From Geobacter sp. FeAm09 (GTDB lineage Bacteria > Desulfobacterota > Desulfuromonadia > Geobacterales > Pseudopelobacteraceae), in contig NZ_CP042466.1 of assembly GCF_008330225.1 (NCBI RefSeq), positions 1,746,501 to 1,810,500 of the forward strand: a stretch of 64,000 nt of DNA, in the 5' to 3' direction. The translations under genes were made by a program, and so were the position numbers. Shown one piece after another: positions 54,258 through 62,701 of this stretch. The first letter of the stretch is position 1. The number at the start of each line of letters is the position of its first letter. A model generated the notes under the pieces. The model saw only the letters and a program-made list of their open reading frames with translations, was not told where the DNA came from and did not search any database.

Positions 54258-55404
54258 AGTCCTTGATTTCAAAAGGCGACTCATTCAGGCACTCGATAAA
54301 GACGTCCACCAGGAACGGGTCGAATTGGCTTCCCTTCTGTTCCTGCAGTTCCCGGATGGCGGCCTCCTTGGTCTGGGCCGGCCGGTAGGAGCGGACGGAG
54401 AGCATGGCATCGAAGGCGTCGGCAATGCTGACGATGCGGGCATGGAGCGGAATCTGCTCACCCTTGAGGCGGGCGGGGTAGCCGCTGCCGTCCCAGCGCT
54501 CGTGATGATGCAGGATGGTGGGCACGATATGGCTCAGGCTCTCGATCCCCACGATGAAGAGCGTGCCCTTGAGGGGATGTTCCCGGATGAGGGTTTCCTC
54601 GCGCAGGTTGAGCCGCTCCGGTTTGTTGAGCACATCGTCGTCGGTGCCGATCTTGCCGATATCGTGAAGAATTGCGCCGAGGTACAGGTCGCGCAGCTTG
54701 GTCTCGGAGAGTTTCAGTTTGGAGCCGATGCCGAGGGAGTATTCGGTAACCCGTTTTGCATGCCCCTGGGTATAGGTATCCTTCAACTCCAGGGCTCCCA
54801 CCAGCGCCTGGATGGTGCTGTTGAACAGGCGTTGATCCCATACCTCGTCATCCATGGCAGCGCCGGCCAGCATGGCCTTGGCGACATCTTCCGAAGCGTG
54901 GTTGCCGGCCAGCCGGGAAACGATGGCCAGGGCAAAGGGAAGTGCCGTGCCCGGACCCTTGCTGGTCATGATCCGCCCGTCGGTCACCACGGGTTGGTCA
55001 AGATAGTATGCTCCGCCAAGCCTTTCCCGGTAGGCGGGGTAGGAGGTGGCCTGCCGGCCGTGGAGCAGGCCGGCGCTGGCGAGCACGATCGGCGCGGCGC
55101 AAATGGCGCCGAGGAGTTTGCCGGCCTCGTGGAAATCCTTGAGGAGCTTGTCTACCCGGATATCCGAGTTGAGATTGTCGCTGCCCGGCTGGCCGCCGGG
55201 GAGGACGATCATGTCGAAGTCGTCGGCCCTGGCGGTATCGATGGTCGTATCGGGTATGACGGCGACCTTGCGGGCGCTGGTCACCGGCCCCGGATGCAGG
55301 CCGGCCGTCACAACCTCGATTCCGGCCCTGCGGAGCACGTCGATGACCGTAACGGCTTCAAGCTCTTCAAAACCTTCGGCTAACGGAATCAGGACCTTTG
55401 GCAT
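54241..55404 (-). CDS. DJ-1/PfpI domain fused to HD-GYP phosphodiesterase, 387 aa
   Basis: The N-terminal half (1-185) is a DJ-1/PfpI-like domain: MPKVLIPLAEGFEELEAVT, DMIVLPGGQPGSDNL and AICAAPIVLAS with Cys102 as the elbow nucleophile. The C-terminal half (about 200-387) is an HD-GYP domain: His215 in TQGHAKR, HD at 247-248 in ILHDIGKIG, HHH at 299-301 and GYP at 308-310, all catalytic or metal-binding residues kept. HD-GYP domains cleave c-di-GMP or cGAMP. The start at 55404 has GGGGAG seven bases upstream. The two-domain fusion is unusual; it may sense oxidative or carbonyl stress and lower c-di-GMP, which is inference. Confidence 0.92.
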   Translation of the reverse strand: MPKVLIPLAEGFEELEAVTVIDVLRRAGIEVVTAGLHPGPVTSARKVAVIPDTTIDTARADDFDMIVLPGGQPGSDNLNSDIRVDKLLKDFHEAGKLLGAICAAPIVLASAGLLHGRQATSYPAYRERLGGAYYLDQPVVTDGRIMTSKGPGTALPFALAIVSRLAGNHASEDVAKAMLAGAAMDDEVWDQRLFNSTIQALVGALELKDTYTQGHAKRVTEYSLGIGSKLKLSETKLRDLYLGAILHDIGKIGTDDDVLNKPERLNLREETLIREHPLKGTLFIVGIESLSHIVPTILHHHERWDGSGYPARLKGEQIPLHARIVSIADAFDAMLSVRSYRPAQTKEAAIRELQEQKGSQFDPFLVDVFIECLNESPFEIKDFSYYF

Positions 55405-55611
55405 GCTGTATCTCCCCGGTGGAATGCTGGATTCGGGTTCGATAGTAGCTGAGATACCGTAAAACTCAAGCATAATTCCATGGGCGAACCGGCGTGTCAG
55501 CCATCGGGCGGATACGCCGGCAGTCTGCCACCAGGCGATACCCTGCACGAATGACCACCACGGACGTACGGTGCAGCCATTGCCCCGAACAGTGGCAATT
55601 TCCCAATTTAA

Positions 55612-55641
55612 TTGACTTTGCAGGTATTAATTGCGTATAAA
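55612..55641 (+). promoter_or_regulatory. Sigma-70 promoter of miaB
   Basis: TTGACT (55612-55617), 18 bases, TATAAA (55636-55641). The expected transcription start, near 55648, is only about seven bases before the ATG at 55655, giving an almost leaderless mRNA. Confidence 0.7.
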
Positions 55642-55654
55642 CAAACACTTCACC

Positions 55655-56980
55655 ATGAACGAAAAACATCTCTTTATTGAAACCTTCGGCTGCCAGATGA
55701 ATGTGAACGATTCCGAGCGGATCGCCACCATGCTGGCCGATTTGGGATACAGACCGACAACGGCGCCTGCGGATGCGGACATGATCCTGCTCAATACCTG
55801 TAGTGTCCGGGGAGGGGCGGAGGAAAAGGTCTACAAGCGCCTCAGCCATTACCGCAGCCTGAAAAAGGCGCACCGCGGCCTTATTCTGGGGGTGGGCGGC
55901 TGTGTGGCCCAGCAGGAGGGAGAGCACCTCCTGCAGAAGTTTCCCTTTCTGGACCTGGTCTTCGGCACCCATAACCTGCACCTGCTTCCCGACATGGTGC
56001 GGGGCGCGGAAAAGGGCGAGCGGCGCTGCGAAACGGCCTTCATCGATAACGACCAGCGTCTTGACCTGTTCCCTCCGGTCAAGGGGGCGAGCCGCCTGAG
56101 CCGTTTCGTGACCGTCATGCAGGGGTGCGACAATTTTTGTTCCTACTGTATCGTTCCCTATGTGCGGGGGCGCGAAATCAGCCGACGTGCGGCCGATATC
56201 CTCGACGAGGTCGGGCAACTCGCCGCAGAGGGCGTTCAGGAGGTGGTGCTGCTCGGCCAGAATGTCAACTCCTACGGCATAAAGAGCGCCAACGAGCCGA
56301 GCTTTGCCCAATTGATCAGGCAGGTGGCCGGGGTGGAGGGGATCCGCCGCATCCGCTTTACCACCTCCCATCCCAAGGATATGTCCGATGAGTTGATAGC
56401 CTGTTTTGCGGATCTGCCCAAGCTGTGCGGCCAGATCCACCTGCCGGCCCAATCGGGCAGCGACGCCATGCTTTCCCGCATGAACCGGGGCTATTCCCGC
56501 GCGGCCTACCTGGAGCGGATCCGGGCCCTCAAGGCGGCCCGCCCCGGCATCGCCATCACCGGCGACATGATCGTCGGCTTCCCCGGCGAGAGCGAGGCGG
56601 ATTTCGAGCAGACCCTGACCCTGGTGGAAGAGGTCCGTTACGCCGACCTTTTTTTGTTTGTGTATTCGCCACGCCCCGGCACCAAGGCGGCGGAGCTGCC
56701 CGAGGAGCTCTCCCGGGAGCAAAAGGTGGAGCGCCTGGAACGCCTGTTGGGATTGCAGCGGCGTATCACCCTTGAGATCAACAAGTCGTATCTGGGCACC
56801 TTCCAGGAGGTTATGGTGGAGGGGGAGGGGAAGCGCCCCGGCCAGGTGTCCGGCAAAGCGGAGAGCGGCAGGATCGTCAATTTCCCCGGTGATCCGTCCC
56901 TGATCGGGAACTTCGCCACGGTACGCATCGTGGCGGCCTACCAGAACTCGCTGCTGGGAGAGCTGGCGCACAACCCGTAA
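55655..56980 (+). CDS. miaB: tRNA-2-methylthio-N6-dimethylallyladenosine synthase, 441 aa
   Basis: MiaB is a radical SAM enzyme that adds a methylthio group to i6A37 in tRNA. The N-terminal UPF0004 domain has ETFGCQMNVNDSE, NTCSVRGGAEEK and GGCVAQQEG, whose three Cys bind the auxiliary cluster. The radical SAM triad is CDNFCSYCIVPYVRG. The C-terminal TRAM domain ends near VAAYQNSLLGEL. ATG 55655 is chosen over a TTG at 55631, which lies upstream of the predicted transcription start. No Shine-Dalgarno is visible. Length is normal. Confidence 0.95.
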   Translation: MNEKHLFIETFGCQMNVNDSERIATMLADLGYRPTTAPADADMILLNTCSVRGGAEEKVYKRLSHYRSLKKAHRGLILGVGGCVAQQEGEHLLQKFPFLDLVFGTHNLHLLPDMVRGAEKGERRCETAFIDNDQRLDLFPPVKGASRLSRFVTVMQGCDNFCSYCIVPYVRGREISRRAADILDEVGQLAAEGVQEVVLLGQNVNSYGIKSANEPSFAQLIRQVAGVEGIRRIRFTTSHPKDMSDELIACFADLPKLCGQIHLPAQSGSDAMLSRMNRGYSRAAYLERIRALKAARPGIAITGDMIVGFPGESEADFEQTLTLVEEVRYADLFLFVYSPRPGTKAAELPEELSREQKVERLERLLGLQRRITLEINKSYLGTFQEVMVEGEGKRPGQVSGKAESGRIVNFPGDPSLIGNFATVRIVAAYQNSLLGELAHNP

Positions 56981-56992
56981 CCATAAAAATCC

Positions 56993-57079
56993 GCCACAGA
57001 GACACAGGGAAAAACAGAAAGTTCCCCCGCCGGGGAGAGTTGGTCAGATTCTGTTTGAATTTCTCCGTGTCTCTGTGGC
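56993..57079. repeat. Inverted repeat, dispersed family copy C
   Basis: GCCACAGAGACAC at 56993-57005 pairs with GTGTCTCTGTGGC at 57067-57079; more pairing extends inward (AACAGAA with TTCTGTT). It lies between miaB and glnS. The right arm plus AAGTT is identical to copy B (32542-32566). Confidence 0.85.
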
Positions 57080-57112
57080 AGAAGTTATTTGATTGAATGA
57101 AGAGAGGCAATC

Positions 57113-58789
57113 ATGTCCACCGAATCGACACCAACCCCGGTATCCAACAATTTTCTCCGTACCATCCTCGAAGAGGACCTGAAAAGCGGCAAGCATACGT
57201 CCATCGTCACCCGTTTCCCGCCCGAGCCCAACGGTTATCTGCACATCGGCCATGCCAAGTCCATCTGCATCAACTTCGGGCTGGCGCGGGATTTCGGCGG
57301 CCGCTGTCATCTGCGTTTCGACGACACCAATCCCGCCAAGGAGGAGATGGAATACATCGAATCCATCAAGGAGAGCGTCCGCTGGCTTGGCTTCGACTGG
57401 GGCGCGAACCTGTACTGCGCCTCGGAATATTTCGAGCAGCTCTACCAGTGGGCCGAGTACCTGATAGAGCAGGGCAAGGCCTATGTGGAGGATCTTTCCG
57501 CCGAGGAAATGCGCGCCTATCGCGGCACCCTGACCGAGCCGGGCAAGGAGAGCCCGTGGCGCAACCGCCCTGTCGACGAAAACCTCGATCTGTTCCGCCG
57601 CATGCGGGCCGGCGAGTTCCCCGACGGGGCCAAGGTGCTCAGGGCGAAGATCGACATGGCCTCCCCCAATATCAACCTGCGCGACCCGGTGCTGTACCGC
57701 ATCATCCACGCCAGTCATCCCCACGTGGGCGACGCCTGGTGCATCTATCCCATGTACGATTTTACCCATGGCCAGTCGGATGCCATCGAGGGGATCACCC
57801 ATTCCATCTGCACCCTGGAGTTCGAGGACCACAAACCGCTGTACGAGTGGTTCCTGGACAACCTGCCGGTGCCGAGCCGCCCGCGGCAGTACGAGTTCGC
57901 CCGGCTCAACCTGACCTATGCGGTGATGAGCAAGCGCAAGCTCCACGAACTGGTCGGCCTGGGCATCGTCAGCGGCTGGGACGACCCGCGCATGCCGACC
58001 CTGATGGGCATCAGGCGGCGCGGCTATACGCCCGAGGCGGTCCGGGCCTTCTGCGAGATGATCGGGGTGGGGCGCAGCGATTCCTGGATCGATATGTCCA
58101 TCCTTGAGGAATGCGTCCGCTCGGACCTGAACGAGCGCGCCCCCCGCGCCATGGCGGTGCTTCGGCCGCTCAAGGTCGTGGTGGACAACTATCCCGAAGG
58201 GCAGGCCGAGGAGTTCGAGGCCCCCAATCATCCCCAGAAGCCGGAGATGGGAAGCCACCGGGTGGCCTTTTCCCGTGAACTGTTCATCGAGCAGGACGAC
58301 TTCATGGAGGAACCGCCCAAGGGGTTCTTCCGCATGGCCCCCGGCTCCGAGGTGCGCCTCCGCTACGCCTATATCGTGCGCTGCACCGGCGTGGTCAAGG
58401 ACGAAAGCGGCACCGTCGTCGAGGTGCATTGCGAATACGATCCCGCATCCAGGGGAGGTTCTGCGGCCGACGGCAGGAAGATCAAGGGCACCATCCACTG
58501 GGTTTCCCGGGCCCATGCCGTGGATGCCGAGGTGCGCCTGTTCGACCGCCTTTTCAACGACCCGAATCCCGACCGGGGCGGCGCCGACTACAAGCAGTTT
58601 CTCAATCCGCACTCCGTTGAGGTCATCGGGGCCGCCAAACTGGAGAAGAGCCTGGCCGATGCCGACCCGGAGACCCGTTTCCAGTTCGAACGCCAGGGAT
58701 ATTTCCGTCCGGACCCCATGGATTCGCAGCCGGGAAAGCCGGTTTTCAACCGGATCGTCACCCTCAGGGATGCCTGGACCAAAAAGTGA
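57113..58789 (+). CDS. glnS: Glutaminyl-tRNA synthetase, 558 aa
   Basis: GlnRS charges tRNA-Gln in the cytosol, so this organism has the direct pathway. It is a class I synthetase: [16 protein letters not shown] (HIGH), [10 protein letters not shown], the segment [16 protein letters not shown], and VMSKRKL (KMSKS-like) before it. The C-terminal beta-barrel anticodon domain ends near [16 protein letters not shown] 57113 has AGAGAGG upstream. The length matches bacterial GlnRS. The short gap to era holds no clear terminator. Confidence 0.96.
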   Translation: MSTESTPTPVSNNFLRTILEEDLKSGKHTSIVTRFPPEPNGYLHIGHAKSICINFGLARDFGGRCHLRFDDTNPAKEEMEYIESIKESVRWLGFDWGANLYCASEYFEQLYQWAEYLIEQGKAYVEDLSAEEMRAYRGTLTEPGKESPWRNRPVDENLDLFRRMRAGEFPDGAKVLRAKIDMASPNINLRDPVLYRIIHASHPHVGDAWCIYPMYDFTHGQSDAIEGITHSICTLEFEDHKPLYEWFLDNLPVPSRPRQYEFARLNLTYAVMSKRKLHELVGLGIVSGWDDPRMPTLMGIRRRGYTPEAVRAFCEMIGVGRSDSWIDMSILEECVRSDLNERAPRAMAVLRPLKVVVDNYPEGQAEEFEAPNHPQKPEMGSHRVAFSRELFIEQDDFMEEPPKGFFRMAPGSEVRLRYAYIVRCTGVVKDESGTVVEVHCEYDPASRGGSAADGRKIKGTIHWVSRAHAVDAEVRLFDRLFNDPNPDRGGADYKQFLNPHSVEVIGAAKLEKSLADADPETRFQFERQGYFRPDPMDSQPGKPVFNRIVTLRDAWTKK

Positions 58790-58815
58790 TACATGAAAGA
58801 GTGTGATATAATTAT

Positions 58816-59706
58816 ATGAAAAACAAAGAATTTAGATCGGGATTCGTCTCCATTGTCGGCCGCCCCAACGTGGGCAAGTCCACGCTGCTGAATCGCGTCC
58901 TCGGTGAGAAGATCGTGGCGGTTTCGGACAAGCCGCAGACGACCCGCACCGTTATTCGCGGCATTGTCTCCGATGAGGCGAGCCAGATCGTGTTCGTGGA
59001 CACGCCCGGCATCCATGCCGCCAAAAGCCGCATGAACCGGGCCATGGTGGATGCCGCCTACGGGGCCATTTCGGGCATCGACCTGCTCCTCTTGGTGGTG
59101 GACGCCACGGCGCAACGGGACGACGCCTTTGTGCGGGAAGTGGCGGCCAAGGCCGGTGCCCCGGTCTTCCTGATCCTGAACAAGGTGGATCTGGTTGAGC
59201 CCAAGGAGCGGCTTCTGGCGTTGATCGCCACGGTTTCGCGCCTGCACCCCTTTGCCGAGGTGGTGCCGATCTCGGCCCAGACCGGCGGCAACGTGGAGCG
59301 CCTGGTGGAGCTGATCCGCGAACGCCTCCCCGAAGGACCGGCCTATTTCCCCGACGACATCCTCACCGACCAGCCGGAAAAGGTGATCTGCGCCGAACTG
59401 GTGCGGGAAAAGATCTTCCGCCTGACCGGAGAAGAAGTTCCCTATGCCACGGCAGTTATGATCGACTCCTTCAAGGAGCGGGAGAATGGTGTGGTCGCCA
59501 TCAGCGCCACCATCCTGGTGGAGCGGGAAGGGCAGAAGGGGATCATCATCGGTAAAAAGGGGGCCATGCTCAAAAAGATCGGCCAGGCGGCCCGCGGCGA
59601 TATCGAACGCCTGCTGGGGACCAGGGTCTTTCTTGAGCTGTTCGTCAAGGTGCAGGAACGGTGGACCGAACGGACGGCCGTTCTGAGGGAGTTGGGGTAC
59701 GAATGA
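58816..59706 (+). CDS. era: GTPase Era, 296 aa
   Basis: Era is an essential GTPase for 16S rRNA maturation and 30S assembly. G motifs are GRPNVGKST (G1), the switch region QTTRT, DTPGIH (G3), NKVD (G4) and SAQ (G5). The C-terminal KH RNA-binding domain contains [21 protein letters not shown], split as [11 protein letters not shown] and [13 protein letters not shown] 58816 lacks a strong ribosome site. der starts within its stop codon. Length is normal. Confidence 0.96.
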   Translation: MKNKEFRSGFVSIVGRPNVGKSTLLNRVLGEKIVAVSDKPQTTRTVIRGIVSDEASQIVFVDTPGIHAAKSRMNRAMVDAAYGAISGIDLLLLVVDATAQRDDAFVREVAAKAGAPVFLILNKVDLVEPKERLLALIATVSRLHPFAEVVPISAQTGGNVERLVELIRERLPEGPAYFPDDILTDQPEKVICAELVREKIFRLTGEEVPYATAVMIDSFKERENGVVAISATILVEREGQKGIIIGKKGAMLKKIGQAARGDIERLLGTRVFLELFVKVQERWTERTAVLRELGYE

Positions 59707-61058
59707 AACCTATTGTCGCCATAGTCGGCCGCCCCAACGTGGGCAAGTCAACCCTGTTCAACCGCCTGTTGGGGCATCGCCGCGCCATCGTGGACGATCT
59801 GCCCGGCGTGACCCGCGACCGCAACTACGCCACCATCACCCGTTTCGACAAGCCGTTCATCCTGGTCGATACCGGCGGCTTCGAACCGGTGACCGAGGAT
59901 CGCCTGCTGCAGCAGATGCGGGAGCAGTCCCGCCTGGCCATGGAAGAGGCCGATGTCATCATCTTCCTGATGGATGCCAGAAGCGGCCTGACCCCGGCCG
60001 ACATCGAAGTGGCCACGATGCTGCGCCGCGTCAAGAAACCGGTCTTCTACGTGGTCAACAAGGTTGACGGCGAAAAGCTGGAGAACGAATCGGCCGAGTT
60101 CTACTCCCTGGGGGTGGAGCGCCTCCATACCATATCGGCCGAACACAATCGGGGCGTCATCGACCTGATGGAGAATCTGCTGGATGTCTTTCCCGAGGCG
60201 GATGCCGAGACCCCCGATGACGAGATCACCCGGATTGCCGTGGTGGGGCGCCCCAACGTGGGCAAATCGTCCCTGGTCAACCGGTTGCTCGGTTTCGAGC
60301 GGATGGTGGCCAATCCGACCGCCGGCACGACCCGCGATTCGGTGGACACCCTTTTTACCTGCAACAAAAAGAAGTACCTGCTGATCGATACCGCCGGCAT
60401 CCGCCGCAAGGGCAAGACCACGGAGAAGCTGGAAAAGTACAGCGTGGTGGATTCCCTGCGCAGCATCGAACGGGCCGACGTCGTCCTGGTCGTCCTCGAT
60501 GCCGAGGAGGGGGTGACGGAGCAGGATGAACGCATCGCCGGCTATGTGCACGAGGCGGGCAGGGGGTGCGTCTTTGTGGTCAACAAGTGGGACACCCTGG
60601 AAAAGGACAACAGCACGCTGGGGGTCTACGTGGACAAGGTCAGGACCGGCTTCAAGTACCTGGCCTATGCCCCGATCGTCTTCGTATCCGCCAAGACCGG
60701 CCAGCGCATCGGCAAGGTCATGACCACCGTGGACGACGTCATGGGGCAGTACATCCACCGGGTGACGACCTCGGACCTGAACCGGGTCTTTTCCGAAGCC
60801 ACGGATGCTCACCATGCGCCGTTGGCCCACGGCCGCCGCGTAAAGTTCTACTTTGCCACCCAGGTCGCTACCCGGCCGCCATCCTTTGTCATCTTCACCA
60901 ATCAGCCGGACAGCATTCATTTCTCCTATGAACGCTATCTGATCAATCGATTCAGGGAGTCCTTCGGCTTCGACGGCGTGCCGATCCGGCTCATCTTCAG
61001 GGGGCGCGACAAAAACGGCGCCGCCCGCCACCCCTTAGCCAAGCGGGAGCGGCATTGA
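59703..61058 (+). CDS. der: Tandem GTPase Der (EngA), 451 aa
   Basis: Der assists 50S ribosome assembly. Two G domains are visible: [12 protein letters not shown] with DTGGFE and NKVD in the first, [12 protein letters not shown] with [10 protein letters not shown] and NKWD in the second. A C-terminal KH-like domain follows, ending with [16 protein letters not shown] 59703 overlaps the era stop (ATGA), showing coupling. Length is normal, and both G1 motifs are intact. Confidence 0.96.
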   Translation: MKPIVAIVGRPNVGKSTLFNRLLGHRRAIVDDLPGVTRDRNYATITRFDKPFILVDTGGFEPVTEDRLLQQMREQSRLAMEEADVIIFLMDARSGLTPADIEVATMLRRVKKPVFYVVNKVDGEKLENESAEFYSLGVERLHTISAEHNRGVIDLMENLLDVFPEADAETPDDEITRIAVVGRPNVGKSSLVNRLLGFERMVANPTAGTTRDSVDTLFTCNKKKYLLIDTAGIRRKGKTTEKLEKYSVVDSLRSIERADVVLVVLDAEEGVTEQDERIAGYVHEAGRGCVFVVNKWDTLEKDNSTLGVYVDKVRTGFKYLAYAPIVFVSAKTGQRIGKVMTTVDDVMGQYIHRVTTSDLNRVFSEATDAHHAPLAHGRRVKFYFATQVATRPPSFVIFTNQPDSIHFSYERYLINRFRESFGFDGVPIRLIFRGRDKNGAARHPLAKRERH

Positions 61059-61065
61059 TAAAGGC

Positions 61066-61094
61066 TTTACTTGCCCATATTGATGGTTTACAAT
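61066..61094 (+). promoter_or_regulatory. Candidate promoter for the DUF4388 gene
   Basis: TTTACT (61066-61071), 17 bases, TACAAT (61089-61094), about 45 bases before the start codon, in the short gap after der. Confidence 0.55.
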
Positions 61095-61138
61095 TTAGCC
61101 CATTTTTTGCATTTCCACACAGGTAGGGGCCTTTCCGT

Positions 61139-62191
61139 ATGAGCCTTGTCGGAAACCTTGAAGAGCTCGGGCTGGGCGAGATTCTGCAACTGATCAGCCT
61201 CAGCCGGAAGACTGGGGTGCTCTCCCTCCACAGCAGGGGACGGGAAGGGATGATCGTCTTCAAGCAGGGGCTGGTGGTAAAGGCGCTCTCATCCCTGTCC
61301 CGGACGGGGCTGGGGGAAGTGCTCGTCCAGCGGGGCGTCATGGATTCCGACACCCTCGGCAAGGCCTTGGCGCTCCAAAAGGAGAGGGGATTCAGCGAGC
61401 ACCTGGGGATCATCCTGACCAAACGTTTCGCCGTGCCCCACGAAACCATCGAAGAGGTGGTCCGCGAGCAGATCGAACAGCTCGTCCTGTCGCTTTTTTC
61501 CTGGCTTGAAGGCACCTTCGATTTTGAGCCCCAGGAAAATATCGAGGCCATCGACGGCGGCATTGTCGATCCTCTGCAGTTCATGCTTTCCAAGGGACTT
61601 AACCCGCAGTTCCTGGCAATGGAGGGGACCCGGGTCGCCAGAGAAAGCCGCGCCGCCGTAGCGGACCACGGCGGCGGCACCGATGAAGCGGAAATCCCGT
61701 TTGACCTCTCCGATGTGGTTCACATCCCGGAGATCGTACCCGAACCGGCGGCCGCCCGCCCGCTGGTGATCGTTGACGATGACGGCACGACGTTGAAAAC
61801 CCTGGCGGAACTGCTGCGGGAGAACGGCTATGAAGTCCATGCCATGACCAGCAGCGAAGATACGCTGATCAGGGTCGATAACCTCCATCGCGGCGGCCAG
61901 TGCCCTGCTGTCCTCGTGGACCTGATCATGCCGCGCATGGACGGTTCCGGGGTTCTCGGCGGGATTGAACTGCTGGAGCTCCTCCACAACAACTTCACGG
62001 ATATCCCCATCCTGATGATGACGGACTATCATCATGCGGAAGCGGAGAAGAGGGTCAGCGACATGGGCTATGGCTGCGTGATGAAGCCCCACCGCGCCGA
62101 ATGTTCCTCACCTGAAAGCATGCGGGCCTTTCTGCCGGTGCTTCTGGATGCGCTGCGCCGTTCGGAATCGCATGATGCGGCACGTGGATGA
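61139..62191 (+). CDS. DUF4388-receiver signalling protein, 350 aa
   Basis: Residues 1-110 form a DUF4388 (PatA N-terminal-like) domain: MSLVGNLEELGLGEILQLI, KTGVLSLHSRGREGMIVF and LVVKALSS are its hallmarks. A middle linker follows, then a receiver domain from about residue 210 (VIVDDDGTTLKTLAELL) with the phospho-Asp in VDLIMPRMDG, around residue 262, and the Lys in GYGCVMKPHRAE. DUF4388 is abundant in delta-proteobacteria and is thought to mediate protein contacts. The gene is followed by CheY- and CheA-like genes, so it probably belongs to a chemosensory pathway. Confidence 0.88.
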   Translation: MSLVGNLEELGLGEILQLISLSRKTGVLSLHSRGREGMIVFKQGLVVKALSSLSRTGLGEVLVQRGVMDSDTLGKALALQKERGFSEHLGIILTKRFAVPHETIEEVVREQIEQLVLSLFSWLEGTFDFEPQENIEAIDGGIVDPLQFMLSKGLNPQFLAMEGTRVARESRAAVADHGGGTDEAEIPFDLSDVVHIPEIVPEPAAARPLVIVDDDGTTLKTLAELLRENGYEVHAMTSSEDTLIRVDNLHRGGQCPAVLVDLIMPRMDGSGVLGGIELLELLHNNFTDIPILMMTDYHHAEAEKRVSDMGYGCVMKPHRAECSSPESMRAFLPVLLDALRRSESHDAARG

Positions 62192-62304
62192 CAGTGCGGC
62201 AATGGGGAGCGAGGGGGAGCGTATCGACTATGGTGAGGAACTTTCAATGAATCGACCGGGTGCGGCGCGAAGGTATGACGCTTGTGGATACAACAGGTGA
62301 AACG

Positions 62305-62676
62305 GTGAGCAGAAAGACGATACTTATTACGGACGATTCAACGGCGCTTCGCGCCATGCTGGTGTCCATCATCGAATCCCTGGGCGATTTCCGCATCGTC
62401 GAGGCGGCCAACGGTTTCGAGGCCCTGCGTCTTCTGCCCCGGGAGCATGTGGACCTGATTTTCACGGACATCAATATGCCCGACATCAACGGCCTCGAAC
62501 TGATCAGCTACCTGCGCGACAACCCCAATTACCGGCACATTCCGGTGGTTATCATCTCCACCGAAGGCAGCCGGGGCGACATGGAAAAGGGCCGATTGCT
62601 CGGCGCCAATGAATATGTCGTCAAACCGTTTGATTGCTCTGACCTGAAGAACATCATCGAGAAGTATCTGGGATGA
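62305..62676 (+). CDS. CheY-like response regulator, 123 aa
   Basis: This is a stand-alone receiver domain. TILITDDSTALRAML carries the acidic pocket Asp pair, FTDINMPDINGLEL the phosphoacceptor Asp, VIISTEG the Thr/Ser, and VVKPFDCSDLKNII the conserved Lys. GTG 62305 is chosen because AGGTGA lies nearby and it gives the usual CheY length; longer starts at 62275 and 62260 are possible. cheA follows 25 bases after its stop and is the likely phosphodonor. Confidence 0.87.
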   Translation: MSRKTILITDDSTALRAMLVSIIESLGDFRIVEAANGFEALRLLPREHVDLIFTDINMPDINGLELISYLRDNPNYRHIPVVIISTEGSRGDMEKGRLLGANEYVVKPFDCSDLKNIIEKYLG

Positions 62677-62701
62677 TCCCCTGGAATGACGGACAGCCTG
62701 C

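Noticed and set aside
58807-58812. Perfect TATAAT just before era as a promoter
   Set aside because: It lies four bases before the ATG, so transcription would begin inside the start codon region; no -35 is seen. Chance match.
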